Shown: one piece after another, positions 19,347 through 28,210 of the stretch
Layout: each line of letters begins with the position of its first letter
Numbering within the stretch: the first letter of the stretch is position 1
NCBI GenBank assembly: GCA_009746045.1
Contig: RPFO01000344.1
Coordinates: 1 to 31,017, forward strand
DNA: 31,017 nucleotides
Source: Mesostigma viride
Lineage: Eukaryota > Streptophyta > Mesostigmatophyceae > Mesostigmatales > Mesostigmataceae
Reading direction: 5' to 3'
The notes under the pieces: model-generated
Database searches by the model: none
What the model was told of the DNA's origin: nothing
What the model saw: the letters and a program-made list of their open reading frames with translations, nothing else
Position numbers and translations under genes: made by a program

Positions 19347-21081
19347 TTACCCCCGGCTGACAGGCCTACTGTTCCCCCTCCCCCCCAAATCCATAGGAAC
19401 TAACCCCGAAGAAGACCCTGGCGGAAAAGCCACTGCTGGAGGGTCACGAGGGATTGAAGAGGGTGCGGGAGCCTGATTATCATAGGGGAACCCTGGGGAT
19501 CCTGTCTGCACAGCATTCAGCCTACTAGGGGTAGCTGAAGGAATGCGTCCTGAAGTGGGACGAATAGGAGCACGCTGAGGGGTACGAGGAGGGCGAGCGT
19601 CGGGATGAGGGGGAGCACCCGAAAGGAACTTGGGGCACTCACGTTTAAGATGACCTACTTCCTTACAATGATAGCAGGTGATATGAGAGACATCCAGAGC
19701 TGAAAGGTCAGTCACACAGATATCTAATTCTTCTACATAGGAGTTCTCCTCCTCAGGGGTAAGGCTAATATTATTAATACGGGAACGGGTAGGAAGAGAA
19801 GGCGTGGAGAAGAAATCTGCTACTCGTAAAAGATGCTGGCGCACATGCTTGAGGGGCAGATCAGTAAAACGGTAGGCAGAGAACTGGCGCTTGACTTCAC
19901 GTAATAAGGGTCTACTGAGGCCTGAGGAAGCGAGCACGTACTTCTGCACCCGACAAATCCCTAATTCGTACCATCTGAGCATCAAACTCTTTCATATATC
20001 CTTAAATGATTTAGTACCCTGCTGCAAGGTACCAAAGGCTAATCTATCCTGCCAATCTGCATCAGGAGGGACTAAATGGTTCTCTAAACGCTTAAACAAT
20101 TCTGCTACAGAGTTAGGGTAGGCATGAGAGGCCAAAGACTCACACTGAATGAGGTTAGCAAGCTCAGGAGTAATGCAGGTTGTAAGATAGTGAGGAACTA
20201 ACACAGCATCAGAGAGACGCCATCTGTTATGATTCTGCCACGACTCTGTGTTCTGGGTAAGCAACATAATGAAGGTGAAAAACTGTTGAGGGGTAGACTT
20301 GACATCCAGCTTGGGAAGGTTAGCAAAGAGGGGAAGAGCAGGAGGCTTAGGGGGATTAGAAGAGTCAGTTTTTCCCATAGGGCCACTATCTTCCACTGCT
20401 ATATAAGCGGGATAGAAGGAAGGAAGAGGAAAAGTCTTGGGTAGGGGTCTAGAAGGGGCCACCGTTTCAGGATGGTGCCCATAGGAGAAGGGGACAGTAT
20501 ATTGCTCACGAAGAGAGGAGTAGGCAAAATGATCATAATTCTATCATCTAGGGGCATGGTGCTGAAATCACTTTAACTTCTAAATCAGCCACACGGGTAG
20601 GGACCTGGGCAGCCTCATAGGCCGTCTCAGGGTAGGACCAGGAAGCAGGTGGGTAAAAGGGAACTGCACTAGGGCGCCCAGAAGGGCCGACAGGGGCAGA
20701 GGCACGACCCGTGTTAAAGCAGGCATGGAAGGCACAGGGTGGGAAGGAGGCCTAGAACATTGTTAGTTAGTGAGGACCTGCTGGGGGTTGAGCCAAGGTT
20801 GCAGGAGGGGCAGGGGCCTGGTTCAAGGTAAGAAGGGTCATCACTAAATCTGACTTGCATACGTTGTTCATAGGTAGGAGGGGTAATTGAGGGACGACGG
20901 CGACCACCAGCAACAGGAGAAGGAGGTGAGGTACGCAGATACCTTGAGGAGTGAGATGGTGTACCGTTTCCAAGGAGTCCCGTCGGTTACCACGATTGTT
21001 GTTATTGTTAGTGTTATTAGTATTATTATTATTATTATTATTGGTAGGTATAGGCGACATATCTCCACCCACTGGATCCAT
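19347..21081 (-). pseudogene. gag: Element 1 gag, frame-broken
   Basis: At least three open segments are collinear with a gypsy Gag. The N-terminal piece (21081-20767) has an Asn-rich run encoded by an ATT/ATA-type repeat on plus. The middle piece (20462-19992) has a capsid-like region (FFTFIMLLTQN, ANLIQCESLASHAYPNSVAE, LVPPDADWQDRL). The last (19985-19347) has a nucleocapsid CCHC knuckle CYHCKEVGHLKREC at about 19635-19676 and ends PMDLGGRG. Frames change near 20900, in the 20480-20760 gap, near 19998 and near 19920; each shift restores recognisable Gag-like sequence. In an element this young, sequencing indels or dependence on a helper are both possible. Confidence 0.8.
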
Positions 21082-21171
21082 CTTTAATTAAGTAAAGGAA
21101 TAGGAATCTAGAAGAAAGCCACAAAGGAAAAAGGAAAAACCTTGAAGGATGCAGCAGGAACAAAATTAAAA

Positions 21172-21561
21172 TCAATCCTTTTTAACAACAGTAATGGATA
21201 GGGAACCAAACTCCAAAGTGAGAGGAGTATCTGCAGATGCAGATGCAGCCCGTTTAGGGGGAGAAGAAGGAGGGGTAGCAAAGACTAGAGCTTCTACTGG
21301 AGGACGACCATAAGGAATAGGGCGTACATGAAGGCCTAAATCTGTTTGGCTATGATCTATAAGGAACTGCTGAGCTTCTTCGAAGGACATAAATTTCTTG
21401 TACCTAATTACGTTGTATACACGATTCTGAACGATCTTCCTAGCGTCGGACCAAGAAAGGAAAATGGAGGACCATTGAGGCGTAATCACTACGTAATATT
21501 TAGCTAGACTATTATCGCTAGAAGAATGGGAAGGAGCAGTAAAAGATCGCCGTTGGCTCAT
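21172..21561 (-). CDS. Element 1 leader ORF with RNase H1 N-terminal (caulimovirus VI-type) domain
   Basis: The 129-codon ORF has YYVVITPQWSSIFLSW, then DARKIVQNRVYNVIRYKKF and SFEEAQQFL at about residues 22-67. This pattern (YYVV..G..GIY.SW..C...V.G..GA.YKKF...EEA..FL) is the hybrid-binding domain found at the N-terminus of eukaryotic RNase H1 and in caulimovirus P6. The rest is basic and Pro/Ser-rich. It lies between the 5' LTR and gag, an unusual place. The start ATG overlaps the stop of the small ORF upstream (ATGA), hinting at coupled translation or an original fusion. Binding to RNA-DNA hybrids or RNA is inferred from the family only. Confidence 0.7.
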   Translation of the reverse strand: MSQRRSFTAPSHSSSDNSLAKYYVVITPQWSSIFLSWSDARKIVQNRVYNVIRYKKFMSFEEAQQFLIDHSQTDLGLHVRPIPYGRPPVEALVFATPPSSPPKRAASASADTPLTLEFGSLSITVVKKD

Positions 21562-21740
21562 GGTAACGCACCTTGTTGTTCTTGAGTAGTCACGATAGGA
21601 GTGGAAGGGGTAGGAGTCGACTTAGCTGGGTTATCTGGATCACCGAAATGACGAGGGCGGCAATGGTCCAGCGCTCGTAGTCCTAAAGTCAGCGACCCAG
21701 TGACTTTCTGCGAGTGCGGCCGTCTAATGTACAGCAGCAC
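21558..21740 (-). CDS. Small leader ORF of Element 1, 60 codons
   Basis: The 60-codon ORF in the 5' leader ends in an ATGA overlap with the next ORF. It is Pro/Thr/Ser-rich at its end, without recognised similarity. It could be a regulatory upstream ORF, or an N-terminal piece of the following protein separated by a shift. Confidence 0.35.
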   Translation of the reverse strand: MLLYIRRPHSQKVTGSLTLGLRALDHCRPRHFGDPDNPAKSTPTPSTPIVTTQEQQGALP

Positions 21741-22074
21741 GAAGGAAAAGGTGGAACCTACCCAGACGCTAATCGTCTCACTAACACCGAACCGAAAACA
21801 TCACCTATCTACGACAGTGAACCACTTTTCTAAAGAAAACAAGACGAGGAAAAGGAACTATCTAGAAAAGGATTTTCCGCTTCGAGCAGGTCTATCTTCT
21901 AGGCAGGGCGTGTCCTGAATCAGGCAGCACTACCCCCCAGCTCGCAGGCGACCCGCCCATTACCTGTCAAGTAGGTGTCGTCTTCATTTTCCCAGCCGCG
22001 GAAGGGTTGATTCAATGACGTATGTTGCAAAGGATCGTCGTCTCGCTCTCTATCTAAACTACCTCCGAGTCCAT
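21741..22074 (-). other. Element 1 5' leader with primer-binding site
   Basis: One base after the 5' LTR on minus lies TGGACTCGGAGGT (22073-22061), starting with TGG as needed to pair with a tRNA 3' CCA. It is not the initiator-Met PBS (TGGTATCAGAG). Its complement ends CTCCGAG, one base, CCA, consistent with a 7-nt acceptor strand. The cognate tRNA cannot be named here. The rest of the leader shows nothing definite. Confidence 0.7.
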
Positions 22075-22646
22075 TGTTACGCCGCAAGCCTCGGCCGCCA
22101 CCTCTACCTCTACCGGTCCTGATACTACCTAAACTAGTGAGGCCGCTTCTATTTACACCCCTAGCGAAAGACGACCGAGACGAACCAGATCTCAATGCAT
22201 TTACATATGTACTACTGTAATATGCCATAGGCCATTTAATCAAACCCGTTTACTCCAGGAAAAGAGGAAGGAAACACAACTACACTGCCGTGACCCAAGC
22301 CTATATGTGTTAATTCATTTAACACACGCCGAGTGCACACACAAGGGGTAGAACACGCATAAATGGTCACCAACGGTCCAACACGCTCGGGCCAACATGG
22401 CCCTCGCCTACAGATGCACGCTGGTCCACTACATCTACTGATGCACGCTGGTCCACTACATTCTACCAAAGGATCAGGACCACTAGTAAAGTACGCGGCG
22501 CGGCGCCCAACGGCACCCAATGTACCACAGTACTGTTACGAAGACAATAATGTCCCGGTAGGAGCCTAAACGTAAACCTAGGGACAACTGAGGCAAAAGA
22601 CCTAATTTACGTCCGTAACTACAACGAATTGTTACGCGACGTAACA
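22075..22646 (-). repeat. 5' LTR of Element 1
   Basis: It matches 13039-13610 at 571 of 572 positions. It is followed by AGGAC, the second copy of the target duplication. Confidence 0.96.
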
Positions 22647-22983
22647 AGGACATCCAGATACGCATGGTAGTGGGCCACGTCGTCCGCGTTATCATGCCTA
22701 TCTACAGTGAGAAAAACATCGGCCCACACGCCATCAGGAAAAAGGCCCAGAAAGGCCCAGTAATACCTATGCTGCGTTAGGACCACCTGGCCCCGAGCCC
22801 AGTCTAAGAAGCCACAGGCAAAGAGCCGAAGGAGTAGGCGATGATACCGGATCCGATGACGCAGACCCGTCGGGAAGAACAGATCTAGTAGAGGCTCCAC
22901 ACTAGCCGGCCACAACCTGATGTGCCGAATCTCACGTGAACGCCACCGCCGAGCGCACTGTCGCGACCCAAACGTCTCTAGAT
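22647..22983 (-). pseudogene. Element 2 continuation: ORF3 C-terminal fragment
   Basis: After the duplicated AGGAC, the sequence continues what was cut at 13038 and aligns with 14024-14395 of Element 1. It encodes the ORF3 C-terminal region (LETFGSRQCARRWRSRE, CGFLDWARGQVVLTQHRYYW, LFPDGVWADVFL). A 36-bp in-frame deletion removes 12 residues between RYHRLLLR and LFACGF. The open frame at its upstream end reads into the neighbouring LTR and is not a real protein. It is cut at 22983 by Element 3. Confidence 0.88.
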
Positions 22984-23571
22984 TGTTACGTCCCAGCCCA
23001 GACACACCTAGCCTGAGCTACGTAGCGAAAGACCCTCCTTGCCGGAATTAGGAATAATTCAAGGTAGCATAATGTAGGTTGCGCTTCACGACGTGAGTCG
23101 TGAGATATCTGGCATCACGGCTTGATACCAAGCTAATTTGTACACACTTATAATGGCTAGCAAGACCAATTACAAATGGATAATTGCCCCGGGCTCAATG
23201 TGTAGGCGTATTCGCACTTATCATTCATCAAACCAAGAGGACGAGACTCTCGTCCTCGGACTAATTTAACCTAGGTTGCCTGGTTGGCGGCGCAGATACA
23301 CACCAAATCCTACTGGACAATCCAATTCACTCATTCCACGTAGGATCCGGGCCGACATCGACCCCCAACTACAGGATCCACGCCTAGAACCATAGACAGA
23401 CCCAGAACTGGCGCGGCGCCGCGGCACCGACCCCTAAAAGGTCAGCCTAGGACCAAAATAACTAGTCCAATTCACACAATAGCCAATATTCATAAAACTC
23501 AGTACAACGGCCACAAGGCCTTAGTAATTTATTCCATTGTTACGTCCGACTAAAAGGGCCGGGACGTAACA
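22984..23571 (-). repeat. 3' LTR of Element 3
   Basis: The 588-bp LTR starts TGTTACGTCC and ends GGACGTAACA on plus. Near its right end TGTTACGTCC and GGGACGTAACA form a terminal hairpin. Two further perfect hairpins are inside: a 10-bp stem at 23237-23257 (GAGGACGAGA and its complement around one base) and a 7-bp stem at 23086-23103. Apart from the termini it shares little with the Element 1 LTR. Confidence 0.88.
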
Positions 23572-23585
23572 CTCCTCCCCCCCCC
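23572..23585 (-). other. Polypurine tract of Element 3
   Basis: On minus it is a G-run ending GGGAGGAG directly before TGTTACG, in the same position as in Elements 1 and 2. Confidence 0.75.
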
Positions 23586-23796
23586 ACGGGGGTCGGTAGT
23601 CCCTACCGTACAAAGATAGGATAAGGAAGCAAAACAAGACTACTATAAGAGTACTATGTCCCGACCTCGGTTCACCCGCAGGTCAGTAATACCAGTTCCT
23701 CTAGAGATTGATACACGTGACCAACCCTGACGTAGTAGCCAGAACTCTGTGGATTGGATCATTCCGCTATCCGTCCCAAAAACTGAAATATCTACT

Positions 23797-25902
23797 CTAG
23801 CGTCCGCCGCTGGTGGACCGCCGCTGCTGCTGGGCCTCAAGGAGAGCCCGTCGCCCCACGGGGGTCATTTGACGGATCATCACCCCGGGGTGCGCACATA
23901 AATCCCCCTCGAAGGCCATCTGATATGGGGACGTCTTCTGCCGACCCATCCTGGATAGCTCCACCCACGAACCCCGGGGCCACATGGACAGGAACCCAGC
24001 AAGGTACTGGGGGTGGGTAAAGAGAAGGGTCAGCGCCGACCAATCCACCACCCCACAGCGGTGCTCGCGAACAAACTTCACCCCCATCATAAAAACCTCT
24101 GTGCGCACGTGATCCTCGATGATAGTCACCCTCGGAGCCCCTACAATATCAGGCACCACCCGTTCCAGGAAGGCACGCCCTTCCGCTGGGGCCACCTTTG
24201 GCGGCGTCACCACGTGCCCCACTCCATCCACCTGATATCTCCAGTCCCACCAATCCTCGGTACCGAACCGCACAGTGTGCCCCACCACCTGGGGAAAACG
24301 AAGATCGTCGGGTTGCGGTAGGGGCAGTGGAGCCTGTGGGAAGAAGGTGATTTCTATTTGTTCCCAGTAGGCACCGCGGTCAACCGCGCACCAGGGACCC
24401 GCTTGAAACACCAAAGGAGCGGGCAGGTGCATGCCAGGAGGGACCGGGAACAGAGGTCCCTCGAACACCACACACAACTTCTCCGTACGAGGCCCCGGCC
24501 CACCATGCCTTACTGCCCTTCCCGGAACCGCCCGTATGAAATCCCCCATCCACCACTCCTCGTGTGAAGACCCCGGAGCCCTGGAAGCTGCCTCGTAGCC
24601 CACTGAGGTGGCGACGGACTGATCGCCCTGGCGCCCGAGCTGGTCCAACATACGCTGTATCAGACCCTGCCCTGATTGCACCGCTGCCACGAGCGCCTCA
24701 ATGGTTACCACGGGCTCCGCCGGCACCATGATGCCCGTCACGCTGGGACCTTCCGCGGCAATCCGTATGGTATGTAGGCACGGTCCCTCCGCAGGAAGGT
24801 GCGAGGGTCGATCCGATGTGGTGGGTCTGCTGGGTCCCTCCGCGGGACGTGACATCGACGATCCGGCTTGGGCAGGCCGGGGACGTGGCTCCAAGGAGAC
24901 CAGGAAGTTAGGCTCCGCTGGAACCCCTTCCGCTCGGGAACGAGGCTCCAGGGAGACATGGAAGGTAGGCTCCCCTTGGCCCACATCTGACGGAGTGCCC
25001 GCGAGGACCACATCAGAAGGCTCCTCTCTGGCCGGCCGTTCTGTCCTAGCCGCCACGGTCTCCGTCGTATCCGTTCGCGGTCGCCGGCTCTCTCGCTCTC
25101 GCTCCAACTCCACCGCGGACCCCCACGTGCGCTCCCAGTGACGAGCCTCCAGGCGACGAGGTGGTGGTGACGCTCGGCGAGCGGTTCGTACCTCGGTCCC
25201 TGAGTCCGAGCGGGAACGCGAGCGCGAGGGCGGTGATGGCGAGCGAGGACGTGCAGGTCGCTCCGGAGCACGTCGAGAAGTGGGTTGACTGCCCCCACCC
25301 CATCCGGTAGCCCTCGGAAGACTCCGCGTCTCACGCCCGGGAGGTCGCCCCCAGCCCGTCGCCGGCGGTGGCGCCTCATTACCCGGCACAGGACGGGGTC
25401 CTGCGCCGCCCTCCTGGGAGCCCCTAGAAGGCGGATCCCGCGGAGGGGAACGAGAGAGAGGACGTGGAGGATAGTCGTCGGAATCGGAGTCATACCCCTC
25501 ACTCCCATCGTCCTGGTCCTCATCATCCATGGCCACGATGCGATCCAGAGCCTGCCGTAACGAATACTGCCCTTCACGCAGACATTTTTCACCCCGTAGC
25601 GCCCCCTCCGGCGGAAGATACCGGGGAAAGTAGCGTTCCAGCAGCTTCCGCACTGTGGGTGGAAGTAGGAGGAGCAAGAGCCGTGGGAATGCCAGACCCG
25701 CGTCCAGCGTGTTCATGCACGCGTGACAGGAGCACTCCCGCTCATGGGTTTCCCAATCGGTACCGACCACCACGCCGTCGCGCGCTGCGGTGCGGGTCTC
25801 GATCTTGAACCCCGCGTTGCGCCGCACGAACCCTCGGAAAATATCCATCTGCGCAGGGCCGACCCGCGCCATAATGGAATCAGCGCGGAGTTCCGAAGGC
25901 AT
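23797..25902 (-). CDS. ORF3 of Element 3, 701 codons, unknown function
   Basis: This intact ORF lies between the polypurine tract and the 1.7-kb insert. The N-terminal region has a Cys cluster (CSCHAC), a Leu-rich stretch (LLLLLLPP) and FPRYLPPEG, which parallels FPWLPAEG in ORF3 of Element 1. The centre (about 130-330) is acidic and then Arg/Ser/Pro-rich and probably disordered. An amphipathic helix (ALVAAVQSGQGLIQRMLDQL) follows. The C-terminal region contains CGVVDW (from about 616), then FTHPQYLAGFLSMWPRGSW, matching the Element 1 pattern. No membrane protein features of an env are clear. Despite a decayed pol the frame is open along 2.1 kb, though high GC content alone makes long open frames more likely here. 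Confidence 0.75.
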   Translation of the reverse strand: MPSELRADSIMARVGPAQMDIFRGFVRRNAGFKIETRTAARDGVVVGTDWETHERECSCHACMNTLDAGLAFPRLLLLLLPPTVRKLLERYFPRYLPPEGALRGEKCLREGQYSLRQALDRIVAMDDEDQDDGSEGYDSDSDDYPPRPLSRSPPRDPPSRGSQEGGAGPRPVPGNEAPPPATGWGRPPGRETRSLPRATGWGGGSQPTSRRAPERPARPRSPSPPSRSRSRSDSGTEVRTARRASPPPRRLEARHWERTWGSAVELERERESRRPRTDTTETVAARTERPAREEPSDVVLAGTPSDVGQGEPTFHVSLEPRSRAEGVPAEPNFLVSLEPRPRPAQAGSSMSRPAEGPSRPTTSDRPSHLPAEGPCLHTIRIAAEGPSVTGIMVPAEPVVTIEALVAAVQSGQGLIQRMLDQLGRQGDQSVATSVGYEAASRAPGSSHEEWWMGDFIRAVPGRAVRHGGPGPRTEKLCVVFEGPLFPVPPGMHLPAPLVFQAGPWCAVDRGAYWEQIEITFFPQAPLPLPQPDDLRFPQVVGHTVRFGTEDWWDWRYQVDGVGHVVTPPKVAPAEGRAFLERVVPDIVGAPRVTIIEDHVRTEVFMMGVKFVREHRCGVVDWSALTLLFTHPQYLAGFLSMWPRGSWVELSRMGRQKTSPYQMAFEGDLCAHPGVMIRQMTPVGRRALLEAQQQRRSTSGGR

Positions 25903-26310
25903 CCGATTACTGATAATCCACTCACGGTCCTAAATTTAGGACTTTGTCCTAAATTGTCCTAGAGGTCACTATAACCGAGGTTCCGGGGGGGGGGGTCACT
26001 ATATGGACCGTACCCCATGTGGACCGTACCCGGCATGATGTACCCGACCCGTGGTACCGGCACATGGTACCCGGATTCCGTACCCAGGTACCGGGTATAA
26101 TGGCGGGAAAGTAGCTACCTCGACCAAAAATATAACCGATTTTGGAGCGAAAAAGTGGGTGCGGGAATGATCTGAGGTGGATATGGCGACCTGACAATCG
26201 TGGCCGGCGTTTTCACGTGCGTTTATCATTTCGGGCGCCCAGTAGCAAAAACCAAAGGTCGTTAGTTATGCTTAAAGGCTGTGAAATTTTCTGCGCAAGT
26301 TTTTATGTGT

Positions 26311-26380
26311 AGCGCTGTAGCACAGCGGCACAACACAAATGGGTCGCAGATCGCCTGCTCGCGGAGGGTCGATTTTGGCA
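26311..26380 (+). other. tRNA-like (possible SINE head) with A and B boxes
   Basis: TAGCACAGCGG (26318-26328) fits the A box of tRNA promoters and GGGTCGATTTT (26366-26376) approximates the B box, spaced 48 bp start to start. I cannot fold a proper acceptor stem or D stem, so this is not a functional tRNA. It may be a decayed tRNA-derived SINE or chance. Confidence 0.3.
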
Positions 26381-27269
26381 CAAACATGTTAGTGTCTTAG
26401 CAATGGTGGTGCAAATCAAGCCAGGAAATTTTTGTAGACGATTTTGATTATAGTCTGGAGTTTATAAACGGAGTATTTGACATACATGGGAGCGCCTGGG
26501 CTGTGATATTCTTGCCCGATTTCCATTGCCGACCATGTTTTAGGGACGTTCAGGCTGGGCAGCGAGCGCACCTTATAGGTCTTCACTTTCGGTATTTCTT
26601 GGACCTAGAACGCAGCACAAGCGTGGTTTATATCATTTTCGAACCGGTTGGCCAGCTTTGGTGCGCTCAGCTCTCGGAAAGCTGACCTCGCTGCGGATTT
26701 CAGCGACTTTTTTGCAACCATCTGGAATGAGGCGACGTAAGTAGCAGGTACGTGACGGGGTGCCCTAGATCATGAGTGTAACTGGCAACGCTGTCGTGGT
26801 GTTTTGAGTCAGTAAGCTATGCCTACAAAGAGGGGACGCTCTCTGTGCACATAACTGTCACACATAGTTGGTTTACGTCATACAATTTTTTACGTCTCTA
26901 TCTTCGTGGTCCGCTGCAGCTAAAACACACATGCGTAAGAGCAGTTTTACTCATGTGTTAGTTATAAACCATGGTCCTATGGCCTGCATTCGTTCAGGGT
27001 GTTCTCAGACAGTATATACAGTATGGTTTACGTGTTACATGTACCCTGAATTCGCTCACAAAGCGTTGCATGTTAGCACAACGTTGTTCTGTAACTTGAT
27101 TTGGCTGCATTCATGTGTTAGTTGCAATGCAAATGCAATGTTTTTTCATCGCTGGGTGGTGGCCAGCATGTCCGTGATGTCAAAGAAGGTTTGGCATATG
27201 CTTAGAGAAAGTTTACCGCAAGGGGTGGGCCGTGTTCAAGCCGGGCAACCTCAGCAACCATGCAACCGT

Positions 27270-27688
27270 ATATTGCATTACCTGCACCATCTGTGACACC
27301 GTTAAGCACGCGTATATATAGAGGCAGCCACAGCAGGGTATTGCCTTGTTATACGCTGCCCCGCCATCCCAAGGCCTCGTAGGGTCCCCTAGCGCTTGTA
27401 AGATGCTCAAGGGACCGTGTGGATAGCATGGTCATGCGTTGACACTAATTGGTCCTATTGGTCCTAAATTCTCATTTTGACCAAATTCACGGTTTGAGGC
27501 CTGCCATGGGCCAGGGTCCATTCAGGCACTAAATGTAATTATTTGAACCCAGGTTGTTGATAGAAACTAAAAAAGTGTGTTATCTGTCATGGGCACCAAT
27601 GCCAGGGTCAAATTTTAATGTTTGCATGTATATATTTTAATTCCAAGTGGTCCTAAATTTAGGACTTTATCTGGGAAAACTAACATTA
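27270..27688 (-). repeat. Repeat X, copy 2 (inverted relative to copy 1)
   Basis: Its reverse complement aligns with 11645-12068 along its full length and then continues beyond the point where copy 1 is cut. A 12-bp difference (GGGGACCCTACG against the longer form at 11942-11970) and most substitutions keep the shared open frame containing AYNKAIPCCGC and VSQMVQV. A TATATATA stretch is at about 27311-27318. The junction with Element 3 falls in the last codons of the 172-codon ORF. Confidence 0.85.
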
Positions 27689-28185
27689 CGGCGCCGACGT
27701 CGTCGTCCCAACAAGGCTTCACCCTCCCGACCATAGTCGCGCAAGAACACTCGGGGATTAAACGTCTCCTCGTTCAGCTCCTTCACTAGCTGCAACGTAC
27801 GCGTGTCCGGTGCTCCGGGTCTGGACGATGTTTCTTGCCGGCGCTCGCGGCCAGATGAAGGCCCCGTCTGTCCGCCACCATCTCCCGAGCCCCCGGCCCC
27901 TGGCGCACCCCCTCGAGCTGCAGGCTCTCCGCGAGCTATCTGCGTCCTCGCCCCCACTTCTGGTTCTGGGACCTCAGGTTGGTCGGGTATGTCCATGGCA
28001 ACCAGATCCTCATCGCTGGACTCTCCGTCTGCCTCTCGGATTTCCGCATCTGCAGCCTCCGCGGCGCCGACGGAAGTCTGGCCTCTGGGAAGCGCCTCCG
28101 CGGCGTCCCCCTGCACAGCCCACACACAAGATGCCAGGGCATTAGTCGGCGTGTACCTGATACCCAGCTCACACACCACTCTCAC
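27667..28185 (-). CDS. 172-codon ORF after the chromodomain, Element 3, truncated by repeat X
   Basis: It starts 25 bp after the chromodomain stop. It is Ala/Gly/Glu-rich and acidic in the middle (ESSDEDLVAMD), then has QLVKELNEETFNPRVFLRDY and a basic GRRRRRR end. The last six codons and the stop lie in repeat X, so the original C-terminus is lost. No family recognised. It occupies the position where ORF3 starts in Element 1 but shows no clear similarity to it. Confidence 0.5.
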   Translation of the reverse strand: MRVVCELGIRYTPTNALASCVWAVQGDAAEALPRGQTSVGAAEAADAEIREADGESSDEDLVAMDIPDQPEVPEPEVGARTQIARGEPAARGGAPGAGGSGDGGGQTGPSSGRERRQETSSRPGAPDTRTLQLVKELNEETFNPRVFLRDYGREGEALLGRRRRRRNVSFPR

Positions 28186-28210
28186 CCTACACCCTACCGG
28201 ATGTGGTCTG

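Larger units (their letters stand above)
13039..22646 (-). mobile_element. Element 1: young Ty3/gypsy chromovirus-type retrotransposon with integrase deletion
   Basis: Two 572-bp LTRs flank 8.5 kb of internal sequence, and AGGAC is duplicated on both sides (13034-13038 and 22647-22651). Reading on minus: 5' LTR, PBS, a leader with two small ORFs, gag, protease, RT, RNase H, truncated integrase, chromodomain remnant, ORF3, polypurine tract, 3' LTR. The LTRs differ at a single base (A or C in the CCCATAG/CCCCTAG context), so the insertion is recent. Despite that, gag and pol contain at least six single-base frameshifts. At least one, near 18375 in a C-run, looks like a homopolymer length error, so some may be sequencing errors rather than decay. 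Confidence 0.95.
25926..27688. mobile_element. 1.7-kb insert in Element 3, carrying repeat X copy 2
   Basis: The stretch is more AT-rich than the Element 3 coding sequence on both sides and codes no retroelement protein. An exact 20-bp direct repeat, GGTCCTAAATTTAGGACTTT, containing the 16-bp palindrome GTCCTAAATTTAGGAC, lies at 25926-25945 and 27649-27668. The right end (27270-27688) is the inverted match of 11645-12068. Other contents: a cluster of GTACC motifs with a TACCCGG/CCGGGTA inverted repeat (26000-26100) and a tRNA-like stretch (26311-26380). Plus-strand open frames at 26503-26685 and 26868-27296 have no recognisable similarity. Whether the whole stretch is one element is inferred. 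Confidence 0.55.

Noticed and set aside
22619-23005. 128-codon ORF starting MSGLGRNN
   Set aside because: It is a chimera that reads from the Element 3 LTR through the Element 2 fragment into the Element 1 LTR; only the middle is real ORF3 sequence.
24738-25592. Long ORFs overlapping ORF3 in other frames (also 14677-15537)
   Set aside because: High GC content gives shadow frames with Arg/Pro/Leu-rich translations; the ORF3 frame is the one shared between elements.
13982-25902. ORF3 as a retroviral envelope
   Set aside because: No signal peptide, clear C-terminal membrane anchor or cleavage site is seen; only its position is env-like.
26868-27296. 142-codon plus-strand ORF, and the 60-codon ORF at 26503
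   Set aside because: No recognisable domain; they lie in repeat sequence and their lengths are not beyond chance.
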